Assembly: GCF_029783845.1 (NCBI RefSeq)
Contig: NZ_LWID01000001.1
Location: 1-64,000 of the forward strand
DNA: 64,000 nt
Direction of reading: 5' to 3'
Source of the DNA: Volucribacter amazonae
Lineage (GTDB): Bacteria > Pseudomonadota > Gammaproteobacteria > Enterobacterales > Pasteurellaceae
Numbering within the stretch: position 1 is the stretch's first letter; every line of letters starts with the position of its first letter. The translations under genes were made by a program, and so were the position numbers. The notes beneath the pieces are model-generated. The model ran no database searches and was not told the DNA's origin. It was given only the letters and a program-made list of their open reading frames with translations. Shown here piece by piece: positions 17,814 through 25,872 of this stretch.

Positions 17814-19835
17814 TTATTGTTGTGATAACTTGCTAAGATCTGCAGCAATCTTCTCCGCTTCGGTTAAGAAGAAGTCAGGGGCTTCATAATCTTTTGGCAA
17901 GGCATCAAGATTTTTAATTTTTTTCTTTCCTTCTCGCGCAAAACGTTCATTAAGGTTTTTCAAGCGTCTTGCATCATCTTTGTCATTTTCTGCTTTGCGT
18001 TCTTTTAAATTGAGGGAAAGATACTTACGTTCTCTTCTTTCATTACGCACCGCTAAATCCCCTGCTAAAGCGATAAATTCAGGATCTTTAGCAATTCGCT
18101 CTTGATGATTTTGCTCAAGCTGATTTAACCATTGTTTTGCATTACCTGCTTGCGAATAAGAAGCCGAAGGTAATTTATCCCAAGGTAAAGCATTATCTTC
18201 TTTATCTTCACCATATTCTTGCATATCAATAAGTTCAGGGAATTTAATATCTGGCGCAACACCTTTTAATTGAGTACTTCCACCATTAATCCGATAAAAC
18301 TTTTGAATGGTATATTGTAAAAAACCCAAAGGATTTTGGTTTAAATCATAGACAAAATTTAGCGAACGACTTTGTTGTACTGTTCCTTTACCAAAGGTAT
18401 TTTGCCCAATGATGATACCACGATCATAATCTTGAATGGCTGCGGCAAAAATTTCAGAAGCTGAAGCACTAAAACGGTTGATCATTACCACTAAAGGACC
18501 AGTATAAACCTGCTTAGCATCAGGATCTTCATGCACACGAATACGCCCAAAAGCATCTCTTACTTGCACTACTGGCCCATCACTAATAAATAACCCTGTC
18601 AATTCAACAGCCTCATTTAATGCACCGCCACCATTTTCGCGCAAATCAATCACTAAGGCTTTAACATCTTTGCCTTGCATTTCCGTTAATAATTTACGCA
18701 CATCATTAGTTAAGCCTAAATAAAAACCCGGAATTTTTATGCTAGCAATCGCCTGCCCATCAATATTAGAAATAGTCAATTTAGCGGCACGATCTTCAAT
18801 ACGAATTTTATCTCGCACTAAGGTAACTACACGTGGTCTACCTCCTTTAGCTGGCTCAATTTCCAAACGTACTTTAGTGCCTTTTTTGCCTTTAATCTTA
18901 TCCACTACATCATCTAAACGCCAACCAACTACATCTTCAATTTCGCCTTTTTCTTGTCCAACGCCAATAATTCTATCACCAGAAGATAATTTTTTACTCC
19001 GTTCGGCAGGCGAACCGGGGACAAGGGATTTAATCGTAATTTCATCATCTTCTGCCTGCAATGTTGCTCCAATGCCTTCCAATGATAAATTCATATCTTC
19101 ATTAAAGTTTTTGGCAGTTCTTGGTGCAAGATAACTGGTGTGTGGATCAATTTCTCGTGCAAAGGCATTTAAGAATAATTGTGTAATATCATCAGCCTTA
19201 GTTTGTGTTAAACGGCGGATCGCAAGATTATAACGTTTAGTTAAGGTTTTCTTAATTTCAGACCATTTTTTATCTTTTAAAGACAAGGTAATCACATCAT
19301 TTTTTACTCGTTGTTGCCAAAGAGCATCAGCCTCTTGTTCTGTTTTTGGCCAAGGGGCATTTTCACGATCAATCTCAATCTGATCATTACCTGTTAAATC
19401 AGGTCGTTTATCTAATAAAGACAAGGCATAACGATAACGTTCATAACGGCGTTCTACCATACGTTGATACATTTCAAAGGCAATACTCAAATTTCCTTCA
19501 TTAAGAGCATCATCAAGTTTATCCGCATATTCAGCACGCATTTGATCCACATCGGATTGTAAAAACGTATTATGGTTAAAGTCCAACATATTTAAATAAC
19601 GATCAAACACTTTTTGCGAAAATTCATCATTCAACGTAAATTTTCGGTAATGTGATTGGACTAATCTCGTAGTTGCTCGTTTAGTGGCTAAACTATTTTC
19701 ATTACTTGGCTGAGGTAGCTGTATCTCCGACAATTTAATGGTAGGCTCAACCGCATTGATCGAGCCACTGGTTAGCAACAAAAAACTTGTTGCTACCAAA
19801 ATAAACGATACTTTTTTTAATTTATTGAATTGCAT
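17814..19835 (-). CDS. prc: Tail-specific (carboxy-terminal) protease Prc
   Basis: Periplasmic S41 protease that trims or degrades envelope proteins, including peptidoglycan hydrolases. 673 aa, the usual length. It has a signal peptide (FILVATSFLLLTSGSINA), an N-terminal DUF3340-type helical region, a PDZ domain at about 245-330 (EGIGATLQAEDDEITIKSLV), the S41 catalytic region with the nucleophile in RFSASASEIFAAA and the lysine in NTFGKGTVQQ, and a lysine-rich C-terminal region. It follows proQ on the same strand as in E. coli, but a strong hairpin lies between them. Confidence 0.95.
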   Translation of the reverse strand: MQFNKLKKVSFILVATSFLLLTSGSINAVEPTIKLSEIQLPQPSNENSLATKRATTRLVQSHYRKFTLNDEFSQKVFDRYLNMLDFNHNTFLQSDVDQMRAEYADKLDDALNEGNLSIAFEMYQRMVERRYERYRYALSLLDKRPDLTGNDQIEIDRENAPWPKTEQEADALWQQRVKNDVITLSLKDKKWSEIKKTLTKRYNLAIRRLTQTKADDITQLFLNAFAREIDPHTSYLAPRTAKNFNEDMNLSLEGIGATLQAEDDEITIKSLVPGSPAERSKKLSSGDRIIGVGQEKGEIEDVVGWRLDDVVDKIKGKKGTKVRLEIEPAKGGRPRVVTLVRDKIRIEDRAAKLTISNIDGQAIASIKIPGFYLGLTNDVRKLLTEMQGKDVKALVIDLRENGGGALNEAVELTGLFISDGPVVQVRDAFGRIRVHEDPDAKQVYTGPLVVMINRFSASASEIFAAAIQDYDRGIIIGQNTFGKGTVQQSRSLNFVYDLNQNPLGFLQYTIQKFYRINGGSTQLKGVAPDIKFPELIDMQEYGEDKEDNALPWDKLPSASYSQAGNAKQWLNQLEQNHQERIAKDPEFIALAGDLAVRNERRERKYLSLNLKERKAENDKDDARRLKNLNERFAREGKKKIKNLDALPKDYEAPDFFLTEAEKIAADLSKLSQQ

Positions 19836-19867
19836 TTAACAGAATCCTTATAAGTTAAGATGAAAAA

Positions 19868-19901
19868 AACATCGCATAAGTCATTTCACTTATGTGATGT
19901 T
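19868..19901 (-). terminator. Terminator between proQ and prc
   Basis: On the minus strand AACATCACATAAGTG and its complement (one mismatch) form a long hairpin followed by TTTTTTTC. It lies right after proQ, so prc must be reached by read-through or have its own promoter. Confidence 0.75.
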
Positions 19902-19936
19902 TTCTGTTAATTTTTCAACATAATTTTATGTAAAAT

Positions 19937-20554
19937 CTATGTAAACAGACGATCAGCAGTAACATTAATCACTAAACCATTGTCTAATTCCACTCTCGCT
20001 GAATCTTTCATTACATCAAGCACTTTAGCTCTCTGCCAACGCTGCCCTGCTTTAACTTTTACCTGACTGTCTTTTTGTAATGCTGACATATCCACTGGCG
20101 TTAAATGAAATTTTGGTTTTTGCCCTTTTCTATGTGGAGAAGAATGATTTCGCTGTTTATTAAATGCGGGTTTCTTTGTTTTTGCTTCATTATTTGTTTT
20201 ACGTTGTTCTGCTCTACGTTGAGCAAATTTTTCTTTTGCTTGTTGTAATTGTTGAGCAGCATGCTCCACATGTTGTTGCTCTAATTCACCACAATCATTG
20301 CCAGCTAAATCAACACGTTGAGCCCCTTGACGACAACCATGTAAATAACGCCAATTAGAAGTATATTGGCGTAATGCCTGACGTAGTTGAGTTTTACTGA
20401 CCTTTTCATCATCTTGCAAGGCTTCCGCTAAGTCTTGAAAAATCCCCACTTTAAGCGGTCTTGCCTCCCCTTCTACGGAGAAACAAAGGGGAAATTTTTC
20501 CGCTAAATAAGCAATAATTTCTTTATTATTTGCCAGCTTTTGAACTTCAGTCAT
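19937..20554 (-). CDS. proQ: RNA chaperone ProQ
   Basis: ProQ is a FinO-domain RNA-binding protein that stabilises small RNAs and mRNA 3' ends. 205 aa. The FinO domain is at about residues 5-115 (AYLAEKFPLCFSVEGEARPL, LRQALRQYTSNWRYLHGCRQ), followed by a basic low-complexity linker (NEAKTKKPAFNKQRNHSS) and a C-terminal Tudor/KOW-like domain (VKAGQRWQRAKVLDVMKDSA). Start ATG 20552-20554 preceded by AGGAAAAATC. Its upstream region contains a decayed miniature element (20589-20697). Confidence 0.94.
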   Translation of the reverse strand: MTEVQKLANNKEIIAYLAEKFPLCFSVEGEARPLKVGIFQDLAEALQDDEKVSKTQLRQALRQYTSNWRYLHGCRQGAQRVDLAGNDCGELEQQHVEHAAQQLQQAKEKFAQRRAEQRKTNNEAKTKKPAFNKQRNHSSPHRKGQKPKFHLTPVDMSALQKDSQVKVKAGQRWQRAKVLDVMKDSARVELDNGLVINVTADRLFT

Positions 20555-20588
20555 GATTTTTCCTAAAAATTAAATATGTTGATTATGA

Positions 20589-20697
20589 TATAGTCGTTTT
20601 AATTTAAAATAAAATAGCTGATACACTGAATACAGTACAAATACAAGCACAGTAAAACATAGTAACGCTGTATTACCTCAAAGTATAATGACTTATA
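20589..20697. repeat. Decayed copy of the miniature element, upstream of proQ
   Basis: Starts TATAGTCGTTTTAATTTA. It keeps ACAGTACAAATACAAG and AACGCTGTATTACC at the expected spacing, but the right end has decayed to AAAGTATAATGACTTATA. Length is about 109 bp, consistent with an old full-length copy. Confidence 0.65.
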
Positions 20698-20828
20698 AAT
20701 AATGTTAAATACAATATTGTTCGTTAGTTTAGCTTAATTCAGGTTAATTTGACAATGATAATCCACTCAAATTGGTAAATTTTATCAGGAACACATAATA
20801 AATTTGATTTCAGGATTTATCTTGCCGC

Positions 20829-20855
20829 TATAGTCGTTAAAGTGGAGCGACTATA
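20829..20855. repeat. 27-bp collapsed miniature element (ends only)
   Basis: TATAGTCGTT is fused directly to AAAGTGGAGCGACTATA. These are the two extreme ends of the element with the whole interior deleted. It lies 60 bp before yciU and falls inside the long open frame upstream of that gene. Confidence 0.7.
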
Positions 20856-20916
20856 CATTGCACAAACGTCATCAGCTATTTATAATGACGCTTTTTCATC
20901 GTTAAGGAACAGAATA

Positions 20917-21231
20917 ATGCAACAACAATTAGATCCTGATATGGCGATTGATTTAGCTTATGATATTTTTTTGGAAATGGCGCCAGAACATCTCGATCCT
21001 GCGGATATTTTATTATTTAATCTACAATTTGAGCAACGAGGTGCGGTAGAAGTGGTAGAAACCGCAGATAATTGGGATATGGAAGTGGGCATTCTTATTG
21101 ATCCAGAACAATATATTGAAGTATGGATTGGACTGGTTAATGAACAAGATATTATGGACGATGTATTTGCTAAATTTTTGATTTCGCACCAAGCGGAAAA
21201 TCGAGAATTTCACGTTATTTGGAAACAATAA
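20917..21231 (+). CDS. yciU: Double-stranded DNA mimic protein YciU (DUF440, HI1450 type)
   Basis: A small acidic protein; the H. influenzae relative HI1450 has a surface that mimics dsDNA and is thought to bind DNA-binding proteins such as HU. 104 aa from ATG 20917, preceded by TAAGGAAC. The sequence is rich in Asp/Glu (MAPEHLDPADILLFNLQFEQ, VETADNWDMEVGILIDPEQY, LVNEQDIMDDVFAKFLI) and clearly matches the family. The frame is open further upstream (to 20842), but that part is the collapsed repeat, so the later start is chosen. Confidence 0.9.
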   Translation: MQQQLDPDMAIDLAYDIFLEMAPEHLDPADILLFNLQFEQRGAVEVVETADNWDMEVGILIDPEQYIEVWIGLVNEQDIMDDVFAKFLISHQAENREFHVIWKQ

Positions 21232-21235
21232 GGTC

Positions 21236-21514
21236 TTATTTAGAAACTTGTTGTTGACGTTGATAGGTTTCAAACAGGTTTTCTTCAGGTTTAGCTAACT
21301 GCAAATAATATCCTTGTTGCTCAATTTGTTGTTGAACCTGTTGATTATCCGCTTGTGCTAACGACTTATTCCCTGCCAAATTAAATAACATTACGAGTTC
21401 AGGCTTACCGAAATGATTTAATAATGTTTCTGGCAGCTGATCAAACTTGGCTTTTGCTGGTAAATATAAATAACAGCCGACTTTCTTATGACTTTTGTAA
21501 ATAGCACAAAGCAT
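21236..21514 (-). CDS. ycgL: YcgL domain protein (UPF0745)
   Basis: A 92-aa protein of unknown function with the YcgL pattern: opening CAIYKSHKKVGCYLYLPAK, LNHFGKPELVMLFNLAGNKSL, and EQQGYYLQLAKPEENLF. It lies divergently from minC, as ycgL does in E. coli, and convergently with yciU (4-bp gap). No catalytic motif is evident. Confidence 0.87.
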   Translation of the reverse strand: MLCAIYKSHKKVGCYLYLPAKAKFDQLPETLLNHFGKPELVMLFNLAGNKSLAQADNQQVQQQIEQQGYYLQLAKPEENLFETYQRQQQVSK

Positions 21515-21607
21515 GGTTTTTATTCCTTAATTAACAAAAATTTATATTGATGATTTTACCTGAATTCTCTAATATAAAAAACAGACTAAATGAATAATGG
21601 AAAAATT

Positions 21608-22270
21608 ATGGCAAAAGACGTGATCGAGCTAAAAACAGGGCATTTCTCCTCTATTTTTATTACCTTAAACAGCACAAATCTTAATGTCATTAAACGTGCA
21701 TTAAGTAAAAAAGTCAAAAAATCACCGCTCTTTTTCCAAAATGTTCCTGTTATCCTAAAATTTACCCCTAGCCTACATAAAGTTGATCTTAATGCCCTCA
21801 AAGACCTATTACAACAATTTAATATTCATCTTATTGGGGTTAGTGATTGGCAAAATAGCCTAGAAAAAGAGCTTATCCTAACGGCAAATTTACCTATTTT
21901 AGGCAAAAGCCAACAATTTGATGAAATTTTACCTGAATATGGCTATCTCCCACCGAAAATTATCTATGGTAATCTTAACGCAGGGGAAGTGGTTTATGCC
22001 AAAAACAGTGATTTAATTATTAATGGCAATGTTGCTCAAGGGGCAGAAGTTGCCGCTGAAGGCAATATCCATATTTATGGTAAATTACAAGGGCGAGCAA
22101 TGGCGGGCGTCAATCATCATGAGGGATTATTATATGTACAATCTCTTGAAGCGGAATTTGTATCCGTATGCAAACGTTCACTTTACCGACAAAATATTCC
22201 CCTTGAATATTGGCAAAAAGCGGTAATGATTGCTCCTGATAAAGAAAAATTAATGTTAAAAATATTCTAA
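21608..22270 (+). CDS. minC: Septum site-determining protein MinC, without minD/minE beside it
   Basis: MinC blocks FtsZ assembly away from midcell when recruited by MinD. 220 aa from ATG 21608 (GGAAAAATT before it; the frame is open to 21590). The N-domain (ELKTGHFSSIFITLNST) is followed by the beta-helical C-domain (YAKNSDLIINGNVAQGAEV, GNIHIYGKLQGRAMAGVNHH, LEAEFVSV). Two oddities. The segment aligned with the E. coli RSGQ motif reads NAGE. Directly after the gene there is a terminator and then sppA on the other strand, so no minD or minE follows. Confidence 0.88.
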   Translation: MAKDVIELKTGHFSSIFITLNSTNLNVIKRALSKKVKKSPLFFQNVPVILKFTPSLHKVDLNALKDLLQQFNIHLIGVSDWQNSLEKELILTANLPILGKSQQFDEILPEYGYLPPKIIYGNLNAGEVVYAKNSDLIINGNVAQGAEVAAEGNIHIYGKLQGRAMAGVNHHEGLLYVQSLEAEFVSVCKRSLYRQNIPLEYWQKAVMIAPDKEKLMLKIF

Positions 22271-22273
22271 ACA

Positions 22274-22297
22274 AAAACCACCTGAATAGGTGGTTTT
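22274..22297 (+). terminator. Terminator of minC
   Basis: AAAACCACCT, loop GAAT, AGGTGGTTTT with T run, three bases after the minC stop codon. It marks minC as the last gene of its transcript. Confidence 0.85.
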
Positions 22298-22304
22298 TAT
22301 GAAT

Positions 22305-22326
22305 TATAGTGGTTTTAATTTAAATC
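22305..22326 (+). repeat. Possible left end of a miniature element
   Basis: TATAGTGGTTTTAATTTAAA resembles the left end of the element (TATAGTCGTTTCAATTTA) with changed bases; no right end is seen before sppA. Low confidence. Confidence 0.3.
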
Positions 22327-22365
22327 TTGTATCAAAAAGGAAAATAAGAGTAAGCAAATAACCCT

Positions 22366-24234
22366 TTATTGACTAACATTGCAGTTCAAGCAATATAAAT
22401 ATTGTCCTTTTGGATCATTAAATTGGCTTAATCCAAATTGCGATTTAACCTGTTGATAATGATCTGGTTTTATTCCCAACAAATCAAAGATAGCTTGCCC
22501 AATACTGCTTTTAATCTGTCGATCAAAATCTTGGAACAATTTATCAAATAACCCTTGCTCATCTACTAACCATTCTAAACTCAAATGCGGTTGCTTTTCA
22601 TTCGGTTGTCGTTTTTCTACCAATTCTACTGCTTTTGATACCGCTTGGTTAAATGAACCTAATTCATCAACCAATTTATAGCGATAAGCATCTGTACCTA
22701 GCCAAACTTGTCCTTGAGCAACCTTATCTACCTCATCTTTACTCAAGCCTCGCCCTTTGCTCACAATGGATAAGAATTTATCATAACCATTTTCAATACT
22801 TAATTGAATAACGTCTTTCACTTCATTAGAAAGTGGGGTAATTAAACTTCCTTGACTAAAAGGCGATACCGCCACTTCATCACCATAAATTCCTATTTTT
22901 TTAATACTATTTTCAAAGGTAGGGAACATAGCAAAAATGCCAATAGATCCTGTTAAGGTATTCGGATCGGCAACAATATAATCAGCAGTGCTAGCAATCC
23001 AATATCCCCCCGATGCCGCCATCGCTCCCATAGAAACCACCACAGGTTTTCCTGCCTGTTGTAAATCATCAACCCCTTGACGAATAATTTCCGAGGCAAA
23101 GGCACTACCACCTGGGCTATTTACACGCAAAATCACACCTTTAATATCGCTATCTTCACGAGCTTGACGTAATAATCTCGCAATAGTATCGCCTCCCACT
23201 GAGCTTTCATCACTTTCCCCATCAATAATAGCTCCTTCTACATTCACTACTGCAATTTTTTGTTCGCTATTGGCGATAAAGGGATCAGGTAAACTTTGCC
23301 AATAACGATCGTAATCAATATGCTTATAGCGATCATTAGCCCCATAGCCAAATAACTTAATCAATTCTTGATTAAATTCAAAAGGGGTAATAAGCTGAGA
23401 AATTAACTGACGCTTTACACTATATGCAGTTAAATCGCCGTTTAATGCGGTTAATTCTGCAAGAAAACGCTGTGGTTCTGGCAAGACTTCGTTTATGTCA
23501 ATATGACGATTTTCAGCTACGGTATGTTGATAGCTTTGCCACATTTGAGTGAGCCATTGGGTAGTATTTTTTCTTGCTTCCGCTGACATATTATCTCGCA
23601 AAAACGGTTCTACTGCCGATTTATAGGTGCCTACCCGAAAAACGTGCGGTGTAACGTCCAATTTATCTAATAAAGATTTGAAATAAAGATTTTGCATTGC
23701 GAAACCATGAATATCCACCTGTCCTGCCTTATTCATATAAATTTTATCCGCATAACTTGCTAGCAAATATTGCGATTGTCCATAATAATCCGCTACCGCA
23801 ATAACAGGTTTATCTTGTTGTTTAAAGGCGTTAATTGCCTCACCAAGATAGCTAATAGCAGGCAAATCTCCCCCTTCAAAATAACTTAAATCCAGCACTA
23901 GCCCTGTAATTCTTTCATCTTCCGCAGCATTTTGGATAGCATAAAACAAATCAAAAACAGAATATTGACGAGGAACAGTTTGATTATTGGCTGCTTTAAG
24001 TAAATTTTGCCAGCTCTCTTGTTCACGATTATCTGCTAGATAACCTTCAATATTTAGTACTAATGCTCCTTGTTCGCCAATTAAAGGTTCTGGCTCTTTA
24101 TCAAATTGGCTCACAATGCCAATAATGCTAAAAAAGACCAATACAAAAACAAGAAAAATTAAATTCATCACGCAATCACGAATAAAATTTAATGTTCGCC
24201 AACAGAACTTAATAATAGAAAAAATAAATTGCAT
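22366..24234 (-). CDS. sppA: Signal peptide peptidase SppA (protease IV), 67K type
   Basis: Inner-membrane serine protease that digests cleaved signal peptides. From ATG 24234 it is 622 aa, close to E. coli SppA (618). A membrane anchor lies near the N-terminus (LIFLVFVLVFFSIIGIVSQF), followed by two tandem S49 domains. In the N-terminal one the lysine is expected in FRVGTYKSAVEPF; in the C-terminal one the nucleophile is in MGAMAASGGYWIASTADYI. Divergent from ydjA, as in E. coli. The frame is open to 24252, but MQFIF is the better start. Confidence 0.94.
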   Translation of the reverse strand: MQFIFSIIKFCWRTLNFIRDCVMNLIFLVFVLVFFSIIGIVSQFDKEPEPLIGEQGALVLNIEGYLADNREQESWQNLLKAANNQTVPRQYSVFDLFYAIQNAAEDERITGLVLDLSYFEGGDLPAISYLGEAINAFKQQDKPVIAVADYYGQSQYLLASYADKIYMNKAGQVDIHGFAMQNLYFKSLLDKLDVTPHVFRVGTYKSAVEPFLRDNMSAEARKNTTQWLTQMWQSYQHTVAENRHIDINEVLPEPQRFLAELTALNGDLTAYSVKRQLISQLITPFEFNQELIKLFGYGANDRYKHIDYDRYWQSLPDPFIANSEQKIAVVNVEGAIIDGESDESSVGGDTIARLLRQAREDSDIKGVILRVNSPGGSAFASEIIRQGVDDLQQAGKPVVVSMGAMAASGGYWIASTADYIVADPNTLTGSIGIFAMFPTFENSIKKIGIYGDEVAVSPFSQGSLITPLSNEVKDVIQLSIENGYDKFLSIVSKGRGLSKDEVDKVAQGQVWLGTDAYRYKLVDELGSFNQAVSKAVELVEKRQPNEKQPHLSLEWLVDEQGLFDKLFQDFDRQIKSSIGQAIFDLLGIKPDHYQQVKSQFGLSQFNDPKGQYLYCLNCNVSQ

Positions 24235-24433
24235 AATAGGCTCTTTTGTCAAAAGTATAGAATGTAAAGGCCTGTCACTTTATCATAAAAGCGACACATT
24301 GCGGAAAAAATCTTATGGGAAATTTAATAAAAAATAAATGAAAATAGACCGCACTTTTCCCTATAAAACGAGAAATTAAACTGTGAATATTATATAATCA
24401 TCTCCACAATTAGTATAACTTATGAGGAAATTT

Positions 24434-24988
24434 ATGGATTCATTAACCTTATTAACGAGCCGACGTTCAGAAAAAAAATTAGTTGCGCCTGCTCCCAATG
24501 CTCAACAGTTAGAAAAAATGTTTCAAGCAGCATTACATGTACCTGACCATGGCAAATTACGTCCTTATCGTTTTATTATCATTGAAAAACAAGGTTTATC
24601 TAAATTGGTTGAATTGTTAAAACAAGCGGTTGTGGAATTAGATCTTGGCGAAGAACGCATTAAAAAAGCAGAGTCTTTTGCGGATAAAGCACCAATGATT
24701 ATCGCTGTGGTGGCAAAAATTGATCATTCGGTTAAGAAAGTGCCGGGTTGGGAACAAATGTTGACTGCTGGTTGTGCCACTTATGCTTTACAACTTGCTG
24801 CAAATGCACAAGGTTTTGCCAATGTTTGGGTAACGGGACCTTGGATTGAAGCGGAAGCATTACGTCAAGCCTTTGGTTGTCAAGAGCAAGATAAAATTGT
24901 GGCATTGATGATGGTAGGCAGTGAGCAAGAAAAATGTGAACGAGAAATAAAATCCCTTGATACTAAGGAATTTATTAGCTATTTATAA
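24434..24988 (+). CDS. ydjA: NAD(P)H nitroreductase YdjA
   Basis: A small FMN-dependent nitroreductase-family protein (184 aa), physiological substrate unknown. The FMN-binding opening SRRSEKKLVAPAP is followed by VPDHGKLRPYRFIII. GWEQMLTAGCATYALQLAA and ANVWVTGPW are also typical. ATG 24434 follows GAGGAAATTT; the frame also opens at 24422, whose start overlaps that ribosome site. Convergent with folE through a shared terminator. Confidence 0.9.
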   Translation: MDSLTLLTSRRSEKKLVAPAPNAQQLEKMFQAALHVPDHGKLRPYRFIIIEKQGLSKLVELLKQAVVELDLGEERIKKAESFADKAPMIIAVVAKIDHSVKKVPGWEQMLTAGCATYALQLAANAQGFANVWVTGPWIEAEALRQAFGCQEQDKIVALMMVGSEQEKCEREIKSLDTKEFISYL

Positions 24989-24994
24989 TTAAAC

Positions 24995-25028
24995 TTCTCC
25001 CTCAATGATTCACTTCACTGAGGGAGAA
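24995..25028. terminator. Bidirectional terminator between ydjA and folE
   Basis: TTCTCCCTCA, a 14-base loop, TGAGGGAGAA followed by A's. It lies exactly between the two convergent stop codons. Confidence 0.85.
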
Positions 25029-25034
25029 AAACAC

Positions 25035-25691
25035 TTAGCGGTTAATTGCAGTTAAAAACTCTTTTCGCGTTTCTCGGTCATTTAAAAACACGCCGCCAAA
25101 TGCAGACGTTACAGTGTAACTATTGCTATCCTTAATCCCTCTACATTTCACACAAAAATGGGTAGCCTTAACATAAACAGCCACATCTTCGGTTTCTAAA
25201 ATAGTTTGAAACGCAAGTAAAACTTGTTCAGTAAAACGCTCTTGCACCTGTGGACGTTGAGCAAAAAAGCTCACTACTCGATTAATTTTAGATAAGCCAA
25301 TTACCCAATTTTTCGGATAATAAGCCACAGACACCATACCATCAATGGTTACAAAATGATGCTCACAGGTACTGGTCAAGGTTACATCATTGACTAACAC
25401 CATTTCACTTACCTGCATACGATTCTGAATATTGGTAATTTTAGGGAAATTGGCATAATCTAAACCGCTAAAAATTTCATCAATAAACATTTTCGCAATA
25501 CGTTTTGGGCTTTCTTCTAAGCTATCATCGGCTAAATCCAAACCAATTAATTGCATCACTTGACGCATATGATGCTCAATTTCACCTCGACGTTGATCCT
25601 TATCTTTGGTTAAATTAATCATTGGGGTTTCAATCCCCTTATCAACTAAAGCCTGACGAACTTTTAATGCCTCTGGTGAAATTTTTTTCAT
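25035..25691 (-). CDS. folE: GTP cyclohydrolase I FolE
   Basis: Converts GTP to 7,8-dihydroneopterin triphosphate, the first step of folate synthesis. 218 aa. The zinc and active-site residues are visible: STCEHHFVTIDG (Cys, His) and HFCVKCRGIKD (Cys), with KINRVVSFFAQRPQVQERF between them. ATG 25689-25691 with AGGAGCAAAAT before it. The next gene on the other side is the N-glycosyltransferase, transcribed divergently. Confidence 0.96.
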   Translation of the reverse strand: MKKISPEALKVRQALVDKGIETPMINLTKDKDQRRGEIEHHMRQVMQLIGLDLADDSLEESPKRIAKMFIDEIFSGLDYANFPKITNIQNRMQVSEMVLVNDVTLTSTCEHHFVTIDGMVSVAYYPKNWVIGLSKINRVVSFFAQRPQVQERFTEQVLLAFQTILETEDVAVYVKATHFCVKCRGIKDSNSYTVTSAFGGVFLNDRETRKEFLTAINR

Positions 25692-25872
25692 ATTTTGCTC
25701 CTGAAAAATTTAAGGTGGTTATTCTAACAAAGTAATGCTAAATAATAAAATTAAGAACCTATACCTTACTTTGAATTAGATAAATATACAATGATTTGAA
25801 CACTAATTTTCTATTAAAAAAGCTATGATATGCTATAATCGAAAAATTTAAATGCAAAAAAAAGGATTATTA

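Noticed and set aside
20842..20916. N-terminal extension of yciU
   Set aside because: It begins inside the collapsed repeat. The family protein starts near MQQQLDPD, which has its own ribosome site.
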